Shown: positions 1 to 11,563 of the stretch, piece after piece
Layout: each line of letters starts with the position of its first letter
Position numbering within the stretch: the stretch's first letter is position 1
Source: Rusavskia elegans
Taxonomy: Eukaryota > Ascomycota > Lecanoromycetes > Teloschistales > Teloschistaceae
Direction: 5' to 3'
DNA length: 64,000 nucleotides
NCBI GenBank assembly: GCA_011316305.1
Contig: SAUG01000113.1
Coordinates: 62,001-126,000 of the forward strand
Translations under genes and position numbers: made by a program
The notes under the pieces: generated by a model
What the model was told of the DNA's origin: nothing
The model's input: only the letters and a program-made list of their open reading frames with translations
Databases searched by the model: none

Positions 1-1036
1 CCCAAGGCCACCTGTACTGTTGATCACTGTGATTTCTTGTACTGCTGAATAGTCGTAGAAATTTTCGCACGTGTTGCCGGTGTATGTGAAGAGGTTCTTG
101 ATAGCCACTTTCGTCAGTTTCAAGGGTTGATTTGCGGCTTGACATCGGCCAAACATGGCGCTCAGGTTGACGCTGGGTTCTTTTACTTCTCGCATGCGTG
201 GACTCCAGACGATGGTCAATTCCCGCAAGTTTTTTGACTCGGCAAGGAGTAAGGAGATGTCATCCACGTAGCAGAGAGGATCAACATCAAGGACCCTCAG
301 TGCGACGAGACTCGGTATCGGCGGAACGATCATGATCGGTCTGGGATCCCTGCTGGAGGGAAATCTGACTGTGAGGCTCCTAATATTCGAAAGTTTCAAA
401 CCTTGCCATACGGTCGGCAGCATCTTCGTATTGAGCTCCCAGCTGGATTCGAGTCAGTTGAAACGCTTCTCCTGGCAGTCTTCGAACTTGTGCGTACCAC
501 AGATCCCGAAGATTGGTGGATCTCTCAATCGCCACTCTCACGAGCGTGTTGAGCATTATACTGGAGTCTGGTACCCGTCCTCTTTTCGAAAATTCCTCCA
601 AATCATGTTCCCTCCATTCACCAACGAATTTCAGTTTCCTGACATATCCCGAGACAGTCCGCAACACCAATCCATTGAGCCCCATCACGAAAGGACTACC
701 CATCCCGGAGCCTTCAACGCGGCCATGCTCAAGAGAGTACCGAATGGAATCATACGACCGTAAAGTGACGTCGGTGTATAATTGAGGGAGGGTCATGTAG
801 TGGAAGACGCGACAGGTTCGACATGTTCGAGCGAGGTCTGCTGGCGCTTCGAGCTGTCAGCATGTCAGTTTGCCAATCGGATGGCTGCGAAACTCGTGGA
901 TGAGGCGTACGTAAGATATGATGAGTGCGATCAAATTCAAGGGTAAAGGCAGCAACGGGCCACTTCCGGCTACTTCGCTGCGTGGTGGATATATGGAGCC
1001 ATTACTCAGGTTACCAAGTATATTAGGAGGGTCCAT
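1..1036 (-). CDS. F-box/LRR-type protein, 3' part beyond window
   Basis: Model: complement(join(<1..442, 498..853, 911..1036)), 308 codons in the window, start ATG at 1036. Introns are 55 bp (443-497) and 57 bp (854-910); both have GTACGC donors, CTGAC branch points and CAG acceptors, and joining them restores one frame. An F-box-like segment lies at about residues 31-75 (LPLNLIALIISY, then an RTCRTCRVFH stretch and LPQLYTDVTL). It is followed by leucine-rich repeat-like sequence with PPIPSLVALRVLDVDPLCY and NLRELTIVWSPRMRE, a pattern I know from fungal F-box/LRR proteins. F-box proteins bind Skp1 and choose substrates for SCF ubiquitin ligases; the substrate here is unknown. The C-terminus lies outside the window. 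The family is fairly sure, the exact role is not. Confidence 0.72.
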
Positions 1037-1432
1037 GAGATGTCGATCCCTGAGTGTAGTTGTGACTGCGCTTTGCAGACTATGTGTATTTGTCCAGCCA
1101 CTCAGGGTGAAGGGTCTGGCTTGTCCGCTGTGTCTGGAGCAGGTGTTGTCTCTGTGAGATTATTGCAGGATCGAGTATCCGCAGGGACGTAGAACAATCT
1201 TACACCTCGGTTGTTGAATTCGATTTGGGGAGGGTGAAGTGCGGAGCGATATAGAGCCTGTTCAGGGGGGAGAAAGGGTTTGATGATGAAATGCGCTTTG
1301 GTCACCGCAAAGAAACCACCCGAGGCTATTTTAAACATGTAAACGTCTCAGTTTGCTTCTGAGAAATACAATAATTCGAAAGTTGCAAACGTCTTCAAAG
1401 TCTTCAATAATGCAGGCAAAGATTTCTTTAAG
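1037..1432. other. Intergenic, F-box gene to SWD2
   Basis: 396 bp between the start of the F-box gene and the stop of SWD2, both on the minus strand. It should hold the F-box gene promoter and the SWD2 3' end. I see no convincing gene, repeat or RNA. Confidence 0.5.
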
Positions 1433-2612
1433 TCATAAAGGTTTCATTCCGACATGCTCATCAGGTAGCCACATGATGACTTCTGTGTCCGCGGTAGCCA
1501 TCATGTTATATTTATGATTCCACAGCGTCACCGCACCTTTCCCCCTATCGCATGGCAGACTACACATAGGTCTGATCACTTTCCTCTCCCCTTCTTTACT
1601 CACACGTCCCTGAGTATCCCAAACGACTGCATCCCGATCAGCCCCTGAGCTACCAACGACGTATCTCCCGTCGGGGCTGATTGAGGTATCGCCTTGTCCT
1701 AATGGCGACTTGGAAGGCGTAATGGAGGGCGCTGAACGGAGTATACCCCAGGTAGGTTGGTAAGGGCGAGGTAAGTGAGCCTTCAACTCACCATTGAAAG
1801 CATCTAGCAGCAGGTGTCCTTGAACATGGTTGGTAGTCACGAGGAGTGATTTGCCGTCATTGGAAAACTCAAGTTTTGTCCATTCGGGGATATTGTTGCC
1901 GCCAGGCCCCGGTGGAGGGTCATACTGGCGCATATCGAAGGTTGCGAACGGGGCCTTATCATAATTGCGAACATCGTAGAGCAATATTGATGATGTTGAT
2001 GCAGAAGCCACAGCAAAAACTGTTGCGGATGGATCGTAGGCAGCAAGATAAGGTGTTGAGAGATTGAGTCGCGCCTGAGCATATTGAGATTTGAGATTCC
2101 ACAGACGAACGGTATTGTCGGCGGCGCAAGAGAGAAATGTGTCGTCGCGGGGACTGAGTGCGATATCAGTCACCGTTCCAGAATGACCCTTGAAGTAGCG
2201 TATATAGCTGTTGTCATGTGTGGAGAGGTATCGAAGGGTATCATCAACTTTGGTGCTGGCATAGATGACGCTGTCTGAATGGTGGGAGAAACGCGCAAGA
2301 TGACAGCCGTATTTCTGGGATAGGAGTGTTTTCCTGTGAGTGCCGTCACGAGCGGAGTAAAGTTGAAGCGACGAATCCGAACAAGCAGCGATCAGAAGTA
2401 CTCCCTCATCATCGAAATCAAGAGATGTCACGTAGGTGTCGGCTTTTGAGAGTTTGAAGAGCTAATAATGTCAACGAACAGACCATCGGAAAAGCGTGCC
2501 TGCTCACCTTGGTTGGTCTCAATGTGCCGATTATATCAGATGTTTTCTGCGTTTTGTCGTTGTCGGTGGGTGGAGGGGGTGGTGGTGGGGGCGGTGATGG
2601 TCCTTGAGCCAT
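1433..2612 (-). CDS. swd2: WD40 protein Swd2 (COMPASS / cleavage-polyadenylation subunit)
   Basis: Model: complement(join(1433..2461, 2508..2612)), 377 aa, one 46-bp intron (2462-2507). The first exon encodes MAQG, a run of nine prolines, and a linker ending IGTLRPTK. The second continues LFKLSKADTYVTSLDFDD, the usual Swd2/WDR82 opening. WD40 repeats follow, for example YIRYFKGHSGTVTDIALSPR and FLSCAADNTVRLWNLK. Swd2 is a seven-bladed propeller that serves the Set1/COMPASS H3K4 methyltransferase and, in yeast, the cleavage and polyadenylation factor, in the nucleus. Length fits the family. Its promoter is interrupted by a MITE that begins 108 bp upstream of the start codon. The proline run next to the start is a low-complexity addition. 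Confidence 0.87.
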
Positions 2613-2711
2613 TGTCAATCACTAGGAAGCTGAGTGAGGAATCTCTCGAATGCAGCCATTTATAGGCGCGGCTTTCCTTACGACTGTAGTAGTGATGAGG
2701 GTAATTTTGAA

Positions 2712-3207
2712 GTTGAAGAACGTCATGTCTTCGGGGCGCAAGAACCCATCGCAAGACCTTAGCGGCCGCAAGAATCCCCCACCACCTACTATACGGGAAA
2801 CCACTAATACTACCTTTAATAAAGATTCTAGTAAGTATAATCTATAGGGCCTGATAAGGGTACTCTATAGTATTAATATCTTAAAGATACGATCAGTTAG
2901 TCGCTACTAAATAGTTAAGGATTCCTATTCAGATCGTCTTAGCGTAGCTTAGCGCTATAGAGCTATAAAAACAGCTAAGGTTTCCGAGCTCCCTTTAGTC
3001 CTAGAGCCTAATAATAAATAATATTAGAATCGGTAATTCTAAAGAGGTAAAACTATAGAGTAGATTAAGCTCTATAGGATACAGTCTTTTAAATATTTTA
3101 AACCTCTAGAATTGGTAGTATTTTATCTATATGAATATAGGGGATTCTTACGGCCGCTAAGGTCGTGCGATGGGTTCTTGCGCCCCGAAGACATGACGGT
3201 TGAAGAA
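2712..3207. mobile_element. Mutator-like MITE with 59-bp TIRs and 9-bp TSD
   Basis: The element spans 2721-3198 (478 bp). Terminal inverted repeats are 2721-2779 and 3140-3198, starting CGTCATGTCTTCGGGGCG, with only two mismatches over 59 bp. It is bounded by a perfect 9-bp direct repeat, GTTGAAGAA, at 2712-2720 and 3199-3207. A 9-bp duplication with long TIRs fits Mutator-like elements. The interior is AT-rich with few CpA/TpG steps and no coding potential, so it is non-autonomous and RIP-altered. One TIR mismatch is a CpA-to-TpA type change. It lies in the shared SWD2/OAC1 promoter region. Confidence 0.87.
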
Positions 3208-3450
3208 CCCGAGGGCCTGGATAGCGATCGCCAAAACGTGCAGCGGCCGCTAGAGGCCTGGCCCGTGCACGCTCCGAGCTCCGCCGACAGGGATTTCACG
3301 GGCGTGTGTCAGATTGTCAGCTTACCGTGACTTTTCCCTGCGACGGTGATCAGACTTCCTCAAACTCGTCGCCAGGATGTGTATCCGATCACATAAATTT
3401 CACGCGGTGTCTTCCTCGAGATAGCCAGCTAGAGAGCGGCTTGCAACACC

Positions 3451-4594
3451 ATGGCCACGACGACAGGGTGACTACTCCAAGATCCAATGGCTGTCTATCG
3501 CAAACGCTGACTTTTGTCTAGAGCTTTCATTGCTGGTGGTATAGCTGCATGTGGAGCCGTCACTGTCACGCATCCTTTCGAAACCGTTAAGATAAGGTAT
3601 GTGGAAGCAGGTCCCTGGTTTGATGCGGCGTATAGCTGAGCCCCGGTCAGGCTACAGCTACAAGGCGAATTGCAATCGAAGAAAGCAGCTCCACGGCTAT
3701 ATCGAGGTGTCTTCCATGGTGTCAGCGTCATAGCCAGAAATGAAGGATCGAGAGGCCTGTTTCGTGGGATTGGAGCCGCAGTATGGTTCCTGCTAGAGTG
3801 AACAACGCTCCTTCGACTGACGAGTGTAAGTATATCTATCAGATGGTGCTCAACGGCTGTCGCCTGGGATTTTATGAGCCACTTCGAAAGGTGGTGACCA
3901 GTGCAATATTCGAAGATACCAATGTCCAGTCATTAGGCGTCAACATCTTCTCAGGCGCTGCTTCCGGTATCCTCGGTGCCGCTGCTGGCTCACCGTTCTT
4001 CCTTGTCAAGACGCGCTTGCAGTCTTACTCGCCTTTCTTGCCCGTAGGGACTCAGCACGGTTACAAGAATGCGCTTGACGGGTTACGGCAAATAAGCGGC
4101 AACGAAGGTATCAAGGGCCTGTATCGAGGTGTCGGCGCTGCGATGGTTCGAACTGGATTCGGCAGCAGCGTTCAGCTACCGACGTATTTCTTTGCAAAAC
4201 GGAGGCTCGTCCGGCATCTGGAAATGCAGGAAGGACCAGCTCTGCATTTGGCGAGTAGTGCAGCAAGTGGATTTGTTGTGTGTTGCGTGATGCACCCGCC
4301 AGGTATGAATGCTGCTCTGATAGCAGAGGCAGCGTTACTGACTTCTGTGTGCCAGATACAATCATGTCGCGAATGTACAACCAGACGGGAAACTTGTACA
4401 GTGGTGTTTTCGACTGCCTATACAAGACCGTCAAGACTGAAGGTCTACTGGCCATATACAAGGGATTTTTTGCTCATCTAGCGAGGATACTACCTCACAC
4501 GATATTGACACTCAGCTTGGCGGAGCAGACAAACAAGCTAGTACGAAGGATGGAAGACAAAGTACTCCCACCGGCAGTGAAGGAAAACATATAG
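3451..4594 (+). CDS. oac1: Mitochondrial oxaloacetate/sulfate carrier (Oac1-like)
   Basis: Model: join(3451..3467, 3522..3596, 3651..3780, 3831..4302, 4356..4594), 310 aa, four introns of 50-54 bp. The start codon gives MATTTGAFIAGGIAACGAV; the first exon is only 17 nt. Three mitochondrial carrier signatures are visible: HPFETVKIR, SPFFLVKTR and the divergent HPPDTIMSR, the last being characteristic of Oac1. Substrate-contact regions LYRGVFHGV, LYRGVGAAMVRTGFGSSVQL and IYKGFFAHLARILPHTILTL are also present. Oac1 is an inner-membrane protein importing oxaloacetate, sulfate and related anions. Length fits the family (about 320 aa). The gene is divergent from SWD2, with the MITE ending 252 bp upstream. 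Confidence 0.88.
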
Positions 4595-5059
4595 ATTACC
4601 CATGCTCACAATATCGATCATCAACATAGCGCCACTGGTATAGCATTTCGAGGCGTCTCTGGGTGATACACATGATCTATAGAGAAATAATAACGTATTG
4701 CTTATCAATACTATTTCATGGTAATACATGAAAATACTTTCCAAACATTTGACTTTACGGACTATGTTTGGCTCTCTGAAAGCTGGCTTGACATGTTGCA
4801 CAAATCACGGGGACCCACCTACGGTGCTACAGTAAAGCGAAACAACGCCAAGAGACGGTACCTTACATCATGCACGCCCTCTTAGCGTGGTCACGCCGAC
4901 TCGTGACAAAAACAACCCGGACAACTTAACGCGCCGAGGACTTTAAAGTGCATCCCACCCTCGCGTCTTTTGTCTTTATTCCACCACCACATTGTTTCTT
5001 TGACTCTCTTTGCCAAAGCAGTCTTACACTGACGCAACTCTTCTTAGCAGCCTCTGATC
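4595..5059. other. Intergenic, OAC1 3' end and RNR2 promoter
   Basis: 465 bp between tandem plus-strand genes. The RNR2-proximal part contains one ACGCG core near 4929, reminiscent of MCB/MBF sites that control ribonucleotide reductase genes in yeasts, and a pyrimidine-rich stretch before the start codon. A single such core is weak evidence. Nothing else is recognisable. Confidence 0.4.
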
Positions 5060-6460
5060 ATGGCCACTCAAATCACGCCTTCGAAGCAGGTATGCTTTCA
5101 ACGCCACCACTTCCGACTCCGCTCAAGCAACCGTTACTGATACTCTCCCTTAGGCAGCTTCTGCAGTCGAGAATCTGAAGATGTCCAACTCACCTGCCAA
5201 GAAGCTCAACTTCGACATCGCCAACAAGGAGAATATGAACCACGATACCCCCATCGCCACCGACCTTGACCTGAAAACTCCCCATGTCGACGTGGTCAAA
5301 TCCGACGAAAAACCTGCAGTCGCACCGGGCATCAAGCCAGAGGAAGCCCACGAGCCATTGCTGCAAGACAACCCTCAACGTTTCGTCCTATTCCCCATTA
5401 AATACCACGAGGTCCGTCTCCTTTTGGCGCGTCGCGAGTACAGTGATCTTTAGCTAACGGCTTACTCCAGATATGGCAAATGTATAAGAAGGCAGAAGCC
5501 TCCTTCTGGACTGCAGAGGAGATTGATCTTTCCAAAGACCTCCACGATTGGAACAACCGAATCAATGATGACGAGAAATATTTCATCTCCCACATCCTTG
5601 CTTTCTTCGCTGCATCAGATGGTATTGTCAATGAGAATCTTGTCGAGCGCTTCAGCGGAGAGGTCCAGATACCAGAAGCACGATGCTTCTACGGTTTCCA
5701 GATTATGATGGAGAACATTCACTCGGAGACGTACTCACTCCTCATCGATACATACATCAAAGAGCAGAAGCAACGCGCTTATCTCTTCAATGCTATCGAA
5801 ACCAGTCAGTCGTCCGTCCCGTCGCGTCTGATCAGGATCTGACAATAAGCAGTTCCCGCCATCCGAAAGAAGGCTGACTGGGCCATCAAATGGATCCAAG
5901 ACAAGGACTCCACCTTCGCTCAGAGGCTTGTCGCGTTCGCAGCCGTCGAAGGTATCTTCTTCAGCGGAGCATTTGCATCGATATTCTGGCTCAAGAAGCG
6001 GGGTCTCATGCCTGGTCTGACCTTTTCCAACGAGCTCATCTCGCGAGACGAGGGCCTCCATACCGACTTCGCATGTCTTCTCTTCTCACATCTCAACAAC
6101 CGACCAAGCAAGCAAGCAGTCCAAGATGTCATCACAGAGGCAGTGTCAATTGAGCAAGAATTCTTGACAGAAGCGCTCCCTTGCGCGTTGCTTGGTATGA
6201 ACGCTACATTGATGAAGCAGTACATCGAGTTCGTGGCGGACCGTCTCCTTGTCGCTCTGGGCAATAAGAAAGTCTACAACTCGACGAATCCATTCGACTT
6301 CATGGAATCCATCTCACTCGCCGGCAAGACCAACTTCTTCGAGAAACGTGTTGGTGACTACCAAAAATCCGGAGTCATGGCCAGCACCAACAAGAAAGAA
6401 GAAGAGACGAAGAATGAGAACGAAAACGGAGGCGACTTCAATTTCGATGAGGAATTCTAA
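5060..6460 (+). CDS. rnr2: Ribonucleotide reductase small subunit (R2)
   Basis: Model: join(5060..5089, 5154..5411, 5471..5804, 5853..6460), 409 aa, introns of 64, 59 and 48 bp. Class I R2 protein: with the large subunit it reduces ribonucleoside diphosphates for DNA synthesis. Metal ligands and the radical tyrosine are intact: the Asp of [10 protein letters not shown]-x-x-H-x3-Y in [11 protein letters not shown], the Glu of [10 protein letters not shown], and E-x-x-H in ISRDEGLH. The acidic C-terminus [10 protein letters not shown] ends in the Phe-rich tail that binds R1. A variable N-terminal 80 residues is normal for the family. The start is set by a 10-codon first exon that splices in frame. 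This is the active Rnr2 type, not the metal-ligand-deficient Rnr4 type of budding yeast. Confidence 0.95.
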
Positions 6461-6726
6461 ATCAGCATATCCACAGACTATCACCTCTTGTACAGTATAC
6501 CCTCTCCTCGTTTGCATAGCATGAATGGCAATTGTGATTTCTGGCGTTGGAAGGTGGGAGACCGGGTAATACCATAGCGTTGGAAAAGAGATTCATGCAA
6601 TGAAAATACTTGTCCGAAAGTTGTCACTTCCACTGGTTGTAGTATCGCCGAAATTTCACGACTATGCATCCGATGGTTGACATATGCTACGTAACACAGG
6701 ATCATGACTGGACCCTCATCCTCTTC

Positions 6727-7313
6727 CTATCTCTTCCCTTTCTTTTTTTTCCCACCGCCTCCTCCCTTCCCTTGCATCTGCGCTTGCCCTTGCGCATTGC
6801 TCTTTGCGGTGTCCTTCGCACTCACATCAAGCTTCGTTTCCGCTTTTTCCTTCACCTCTATCTTTCCCTCTTCCACTTCCTCGGCTGGCGCTTCAGCTTT
6901 TGGCGGCAAGCCAGCCATTGCCCTTCCACATCGCCCTAATGCGGCAACTAATCTCCCCACCTCCGCTGCCTTATCGGTCTTGTATTTGAGACATACGCCC
7001 GAGACGGGATCGTACGTCTTGAGTACGAGATGAGCTCGAGATTGTGCGGGCTGTTGCTGTTGTGTTGGAGGGGGGCTAGTGGTCGACGCGGAATCAGAAG
7101 GTACTGTGGCTTTTGATTTCCTTCGAGGTGGAGGAGGGGAGATGCGGTATTTGGTTGTTATTCGTGTCTGTGGGGTATCGGGTCAGAGCTTTGGTCCTGT
7201 CGGTGGAAATTTTCGGTGATGGTGGGTGCTAGAGAACTTACTGTGGTCGGGTGAGCTTCAAGGAGTAGACTCGACTGCTGAAGCCATTGCTGCGAATCAG
7301 GAAAGTATGGCAT
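6727..7313 (-). CDS. srp21: Signal recognition particle subunit SRP9/SRP21
   Basis: Model: complement(join(6727..7167, 7242..7313)), 170 aa, intron 7168-7241 (74 bp, GTAAGT donor). The N-terminus MPYFPDSQQWLQQSSLLLEA, then TRITTKYRI, and later LVLKTYDPVSGVCLKYKTDK and VGRLVAALGRC, match the SRP9-21 domain. The C-terminus is lysine- and glycine-rich (GGGGGKKKKGKR), like yeast Srp21 (167 aa). The protein binds the Alu domain of SRP RNA and helps pause translation while secretory ribosomes dock at the ER. It is divergent from the DUF1308 gene with only about 120-175 bp between the start codons. A glutamine run and proline-rich linker fill the middle. Confidence 0.85.
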
Positions 7314-7432
7314 CTTCAGGTCTGTCGTGCCGTGTGGGAGGGGGGTGGTTGCTTGTATTTCACTCGCCTACGTTGCCTCATTGGGAAGCCGCTGGTCAGG
7401 GTCCAAAACGTTGATGTTTATCCGCCTCTCGT

Positions 7433-9183
7433 ATGCGTTCACGCTGTAATTTGACGACTCCTCTGACGTCCCTTCTACATCATCTGATGGATGACCATGA
7501 CTCCCTTGCTTCAGCTACACAGGCGGACGACCTAAGTACTATCGAGGATGACACCAGAGATCTTGGGGAGTTTTCAGGGACCACCTTGAACGAAGGCACG
7601 CTTCTTGCCGAGGAGCTGGTCAAGAGATGTGACAAGCTATTGGGGGAGCTGGAAGCATATCAGAGCTATCTGGCGCAAAACAAGCAAGGGCATAACGTAG
7701 AGGTCAAGCCCTTCCGTAATTCTATAGCCGCAGAGTTGAAATCTTTGGAGAAGGTAAGTGATCTTCTTAATCCATCTTATGTTTTTGTTGTCTCTACTTT
7801 GATCATGCACGCTGCTTGGTAGTGCGGCGAGTTATTAGTGGGACTATGTACTGACATCAATCACAGCTCCGCTCAGCAGACCCAGAGGCAGACCGAACTG
7901 TACATACCCTCCGCTCTTCAAACTTGCCATTCTACACCGCAGTATGGGACGCTGCGAAGACGACTTCTGGATTGGTAACCTTTACGAAAAGATTCTACTG
8001 GGATACACCACCTACACGAACTGCCAAGAGATCCCGAACACCCAAACAGAAGTGTGCACTGGTTGACATCGTAGCTCAAGACGGGCAACAATGGATCAAA
8101 GTCTCCACGGTCACAGAGACTCGTCTCCTGTTTGACCTAGCGAAAGCCGGCTGGGAGTGCGCAGACAGTGACTCTGAAACCGACGATGAGGACGGTTTCC
8201 TTGTTAATGGCCTTGCACATAGCAGTATAGACGACGTTACTTCAAACAACGACCGAGACCCAAGTCGGACGGAAAAAGACGACGATCGAATAGAAATCAT
8301 CCGCCAAGCGCAAGACCTGCAAAAAGCTTCCTTGGCCCACAAAGTGCACTACAAGCACCCGTCCATTACATTTATCCTCCCCAAAATCTCCCCCAAGCCA
8401 CCCCCAGAAGTCATTCGCATCCTCGACAGTATCCGCTCGACTGGCGCAGCCGTCCGCCTTGGCCCGTCATCACCTCCGCCAAACCTCGACTCGGCATTCC
8501 AGAGGCTCGTCTCCAACCCTTTCGCCAACTTCACTCCAACCCTCAACATCGACTGCACAATCCTCTTAGCGCTCGTCTCCGATCTCAGTCACTGCGCCAC
8601 GACCCCCGAACCCTGGTTCCATCAAGCGATAAGTCGGCAGATCGAAGTAGAGACTCGCGAGCAGTTACTCCCATCTATCCTCTGGCCCGCCATGGCGGAC
8701 AAAAGACTTATATGCACACAGGAAGCCGCAAAGCGAATGCGAGAAATCGTAGACACGATCGGCACAGAGACCGAACGTAAACGCTCTGACCTCCTCCTCC
8801 ACGATCTCACTACCATCCCTTCGCCCTCATCCTCAACGTCCCTCCAAGAATCCTTCGCGAAATTGAGCAACTACACCATTCCCTCTTCTTTTCACCTCCC
8901 TATCCTTGTCGTCCCCACAAATGAAGATCTCTCAGTCCTCCCAGCTATCGCCCAGAGCGTGAAAAACACACTCACGGCGATCAACCAAAGTGTATTTTTA
9001 CACGGCTGGGTGGAGGGTTGCGTGACGTTGACGAGTAATCGAAGCGTCAAGAAGCAAATTGAAGAAATCGTGGAAAATGAGGAAGGGGAGGTGGAGGGGC
9101 CCAGGATATGGCTTTGTAATACGGCGAGGAGTTTGGTGGGGAAGGAGAAGGGGAGGAGGGATTTAGGGGGAAAGGGGGAATGA
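7433..9183 (+). CDS. DUF1308 / C7orf25-like protein
   Basis: Model: join(7433..7753, 7867..9183), 545 aa; intron 7754-7866 (113 bp, GTAAGT..CAG). A second in-frame ATG at 7487 (MDDHDSLASATQ) would give 527 aa and is equally plausible, because the first 18 residues look unlike the family. The N-terminal helical part (LAEELVKRCDKLLGELEAYQ) resembles DUF5614. The C-terminal half contains LNIDCTILLALVSDL and LPSILWPAMADKRLICTQEA, the conserved DUF1308 core of the UPF0415/C7orf25 family, which has a PIN-like fold in some predictions. No biochemical role is established. The last residues are glycine/lysine-rich and weakly constrained. Confidence 0.75.
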
Positions 9184-9585
9184 GAGGCGAGAGGTGGAGG
9201 AGTGAGAAGGGGAGCTCAGTGATCTAATTGCAAAAGACTGCAGCGATCCAGGGGCTTCACACGCTACAATTTTCAACAGCATTACCGAAGTCCCTAATAG
9301 AGTCCTTCCCTGTTGTGATAAGGCCTTAGGTGCTCATAAGATTCCTGATCATAGGACTGTACGAATTCATAAACCGGAGCTCCATAAATTTTATAAAAGG
9401 ATTGATTGCAAATCTACCCATGAACATACACAACGAAGCATCGACCCCAATGAACGCCATGCTTCTGCCCTCTCAAACTACAGCCCGAGTATTCAAGGGT
9501 AGTTTGACCGCCCCCTACCTCACCTTCCAGCACCCCCATCCTTTCATCTCCCTCCCTTCTCGTCTCTTGCACCTCCTGAATCAAC
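9184..9585. other. Intergenic between convergent genes
   Basis: 402 bp between the stops of the DUF1308 gene (plus) and the PTM1-like gene (minus). It should hold both 3' UTRs and polyadenylation sites. No gene, repeat or RNA is evident. Confidence 0.5.
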
Positions 9586-11345
9586 TCATCCCGTCAACTT
9601 CTGCTTCTCCTCCGAATGTCTCGGACTCTCATCATCACTCCATCGATCCCCGTCCTCACCAACCGCAAATATCGTCTCCCCATCCAAAGAACTCCTCTGT
9701 GCTTTCGAAGCACCCGATATGCCTATCCCCGCGCCCTCATTGACTGGTTTCGGCGGCACAGGGCTCAAGTCGCCCTTCCCCCTCACTTCGCCCGCACCTC
9801 CAACACCGCCATTCATCATATCTTCTCTAGTCGGACTCCTCGCATCCTCTTCATCCAAACTGCCCCCAAAACTCCCCATATCGAACCCTCCATCGTCATC
9901 CTGCGCGATCTCGTCACTCATAGCGAACCGGCGGTTATTGGCCGTCGGTCTCCACAGGTACGCCACGTAGGCAATATCGACCATGTAGACGAGATTGAGC
10001 CAGCCGTCAAGAATGAACCATCTTGTTTTCCAATGGCGGGGGACGAAGTCAGGGGAGGAGCGTTCGGCGAAGGTGAAGGAGTTTAGGAAGAAGAAGCCGA
10101 AGATGACGACGATGGAGGCGAGGATGCACCACCAGAGTTTCTTGTACATCATCGCTTTGACGGATTGTTTGCGCTCGAGCAGGTCTTTCATTGTGTAGTT
10201 GAGGCTGTTGAGCGTCCAGACGTAGAAGGCTGTGAGGGTGCCTGCGAGCGGGAGGATGACGAAGAGGACGAGCGGGCCGGCGTTGTCAGGTGTGATGGAG
10301 AGGGAAGCGACGGCGTAGATGACGCCGAAGACGAAGTGCGCGATTGCGAGGAAGCGGACGTAAACCATTGTTTTGCCGAGGGAGGGTTTGACGACGCCGT
10401 AGCCCATGCAGACGATGAGGAGGAGGAAGAAGGAGAAGGAGTTGCGGCCGGCGTTGAGGATGGAGACAATGATCAGGAGGACTTTAGCGACGGCATTGGA
10501 GCCATGGTTATTTTGGTAATCGTAGAAGCCCCAGGTCATGAGCTGTTCGACGATTAGGAAGATGACGATAGCGGTGATGTAATTTTGAACGGGGAGGATG
10601 TCGTGGCGGTTTTGGACGTAAAGGAAGGCCCAGAATATGCCGATGACGGCGTAGGCGATTGTGATGCCGGCGTAGAAAGGGAGTTTGGCGATTTGGGCGG
10701 CCGGTAGCCTGCCATATGCGTTTCGAAATTCGACCTTTCCCTTGTATTCCGCGCCATCCGAGAAAGGGGATGAACCGACACAGTAGTAACCCGTTCTCTG
10801 GATGTCGTACTTGGGTGGTTTAGGATCTTTAAGGTTTATTTTGGTAGACAGGATTTCGTTTTTTGATTCGGATGCATTGGGGCTTAGGATGAATCGCCCG
10901 AGGTCGGTAGAGTTGCAGTACTTCTTGTCGATGTTTGCTTGAGTACATATATACTCTTTCTGTTGAGCGCTGCTGTCAGAAGCTAGCACCCAGGGTCGTT
11001 CTCTCGTAGTAGGCATACCTCTGGAGCGTCCGGTGATGGCCAAACACCGATCAGGTCCTCATCCCTGAACTCGAAGACAACAAGGCTGACGAAGACATCT
11101 TGATCATCTGAAGGCGCTTTCTCGAGGGTGGTAAGGATGAAGGGATCGGTGTCACCTCCCCAGCCTTTCTTGCTGTACATGCCGGAGCATTGTTGTCGAT
11201 TATGGTCTTTAGCATTATCCTGAGGACATAGTCAGTAATGGTTTAGATACACGGGGAACCTTCAACACACGATTCCTAATTCGTTGGCCGCGATCAAGGC
11301 GCCTGAGTAGGCAATGGCAAGCAGCCCGGCTAACAATGTTTTCAT
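9586..11345 (-). CDS. ptm1: PTM1/GPR107-type seven-TM membrane protein
   Basis: Model: complement(join(9586..10959, 11019..11219, 11271..11345)), 549 aa, introns of 59 and 51 bp. Residues 1-20 (MKTLLAGLLAIAYSGALIAA) form a signal peptide. The luminal domain carries QQCSGMYSKKGWGG and VFVSLVVFEFRDED, joined to KEYICTQANIDKKYC, then YYCVG. Seven hydrophobic segments follow between about residues 200 and 450, including AGITIAYAVIGIFWAFLYV, the conserved EQLMTWGFYDYQN and AGRNSFSFFLLLIVCMGYGV. The C-terminus is acidic and serine-rich. Family members are Golgi or endosomal proteins; yeast Ptm1 co-purifies with late-Golgi vesicles. The intron-2 acceptor CAACAG was chosen because it restores the expected PE|KEYIC junction. 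Confidence 0.85.
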
Positions 11346-11563
11346 ATTCGAGGCCCTCAGGTCTGACTATCTCGTCACCTGGTCATATAGGCAGGTTTAT
11401 ACAGCAGTAAGGAACCTCAGAAGGCTGAAGCCAACAGATGTTACACCCAGGGATACACAAGCTAAGAAAGCTGCGGCTCAAGCTTCCCGCGCCGATCTCC
11501 CGTGACACTAAAGCGTTTTACAGCTACTAGCGCTTTGCGGAGAAATTCACAGTCGCCGTGGAC
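11346..11563. promoter_or_regulatory. Divergent promoter PTM1 / CTU2
   Basis: 218 bp separate the two start codons, so both promoters must share this interval. No specific site is recognisable. Confidence 0.4.

Noticed and set aside
1102..1338. A 78-codon minus-strand open frame between the F-box gene and SWD2
   Set aside because: It overlaps no supported exon, contains no domain, and lies where a promoter and 3' UTR are expected.
10165..10557. A 130-codon acidic open frame on the plus strand opposite the PTM1-like gene
   Set aside because: Its Glu/Asp/Val composition is the mirror of the transmembrane codons on the other strand; no domain.
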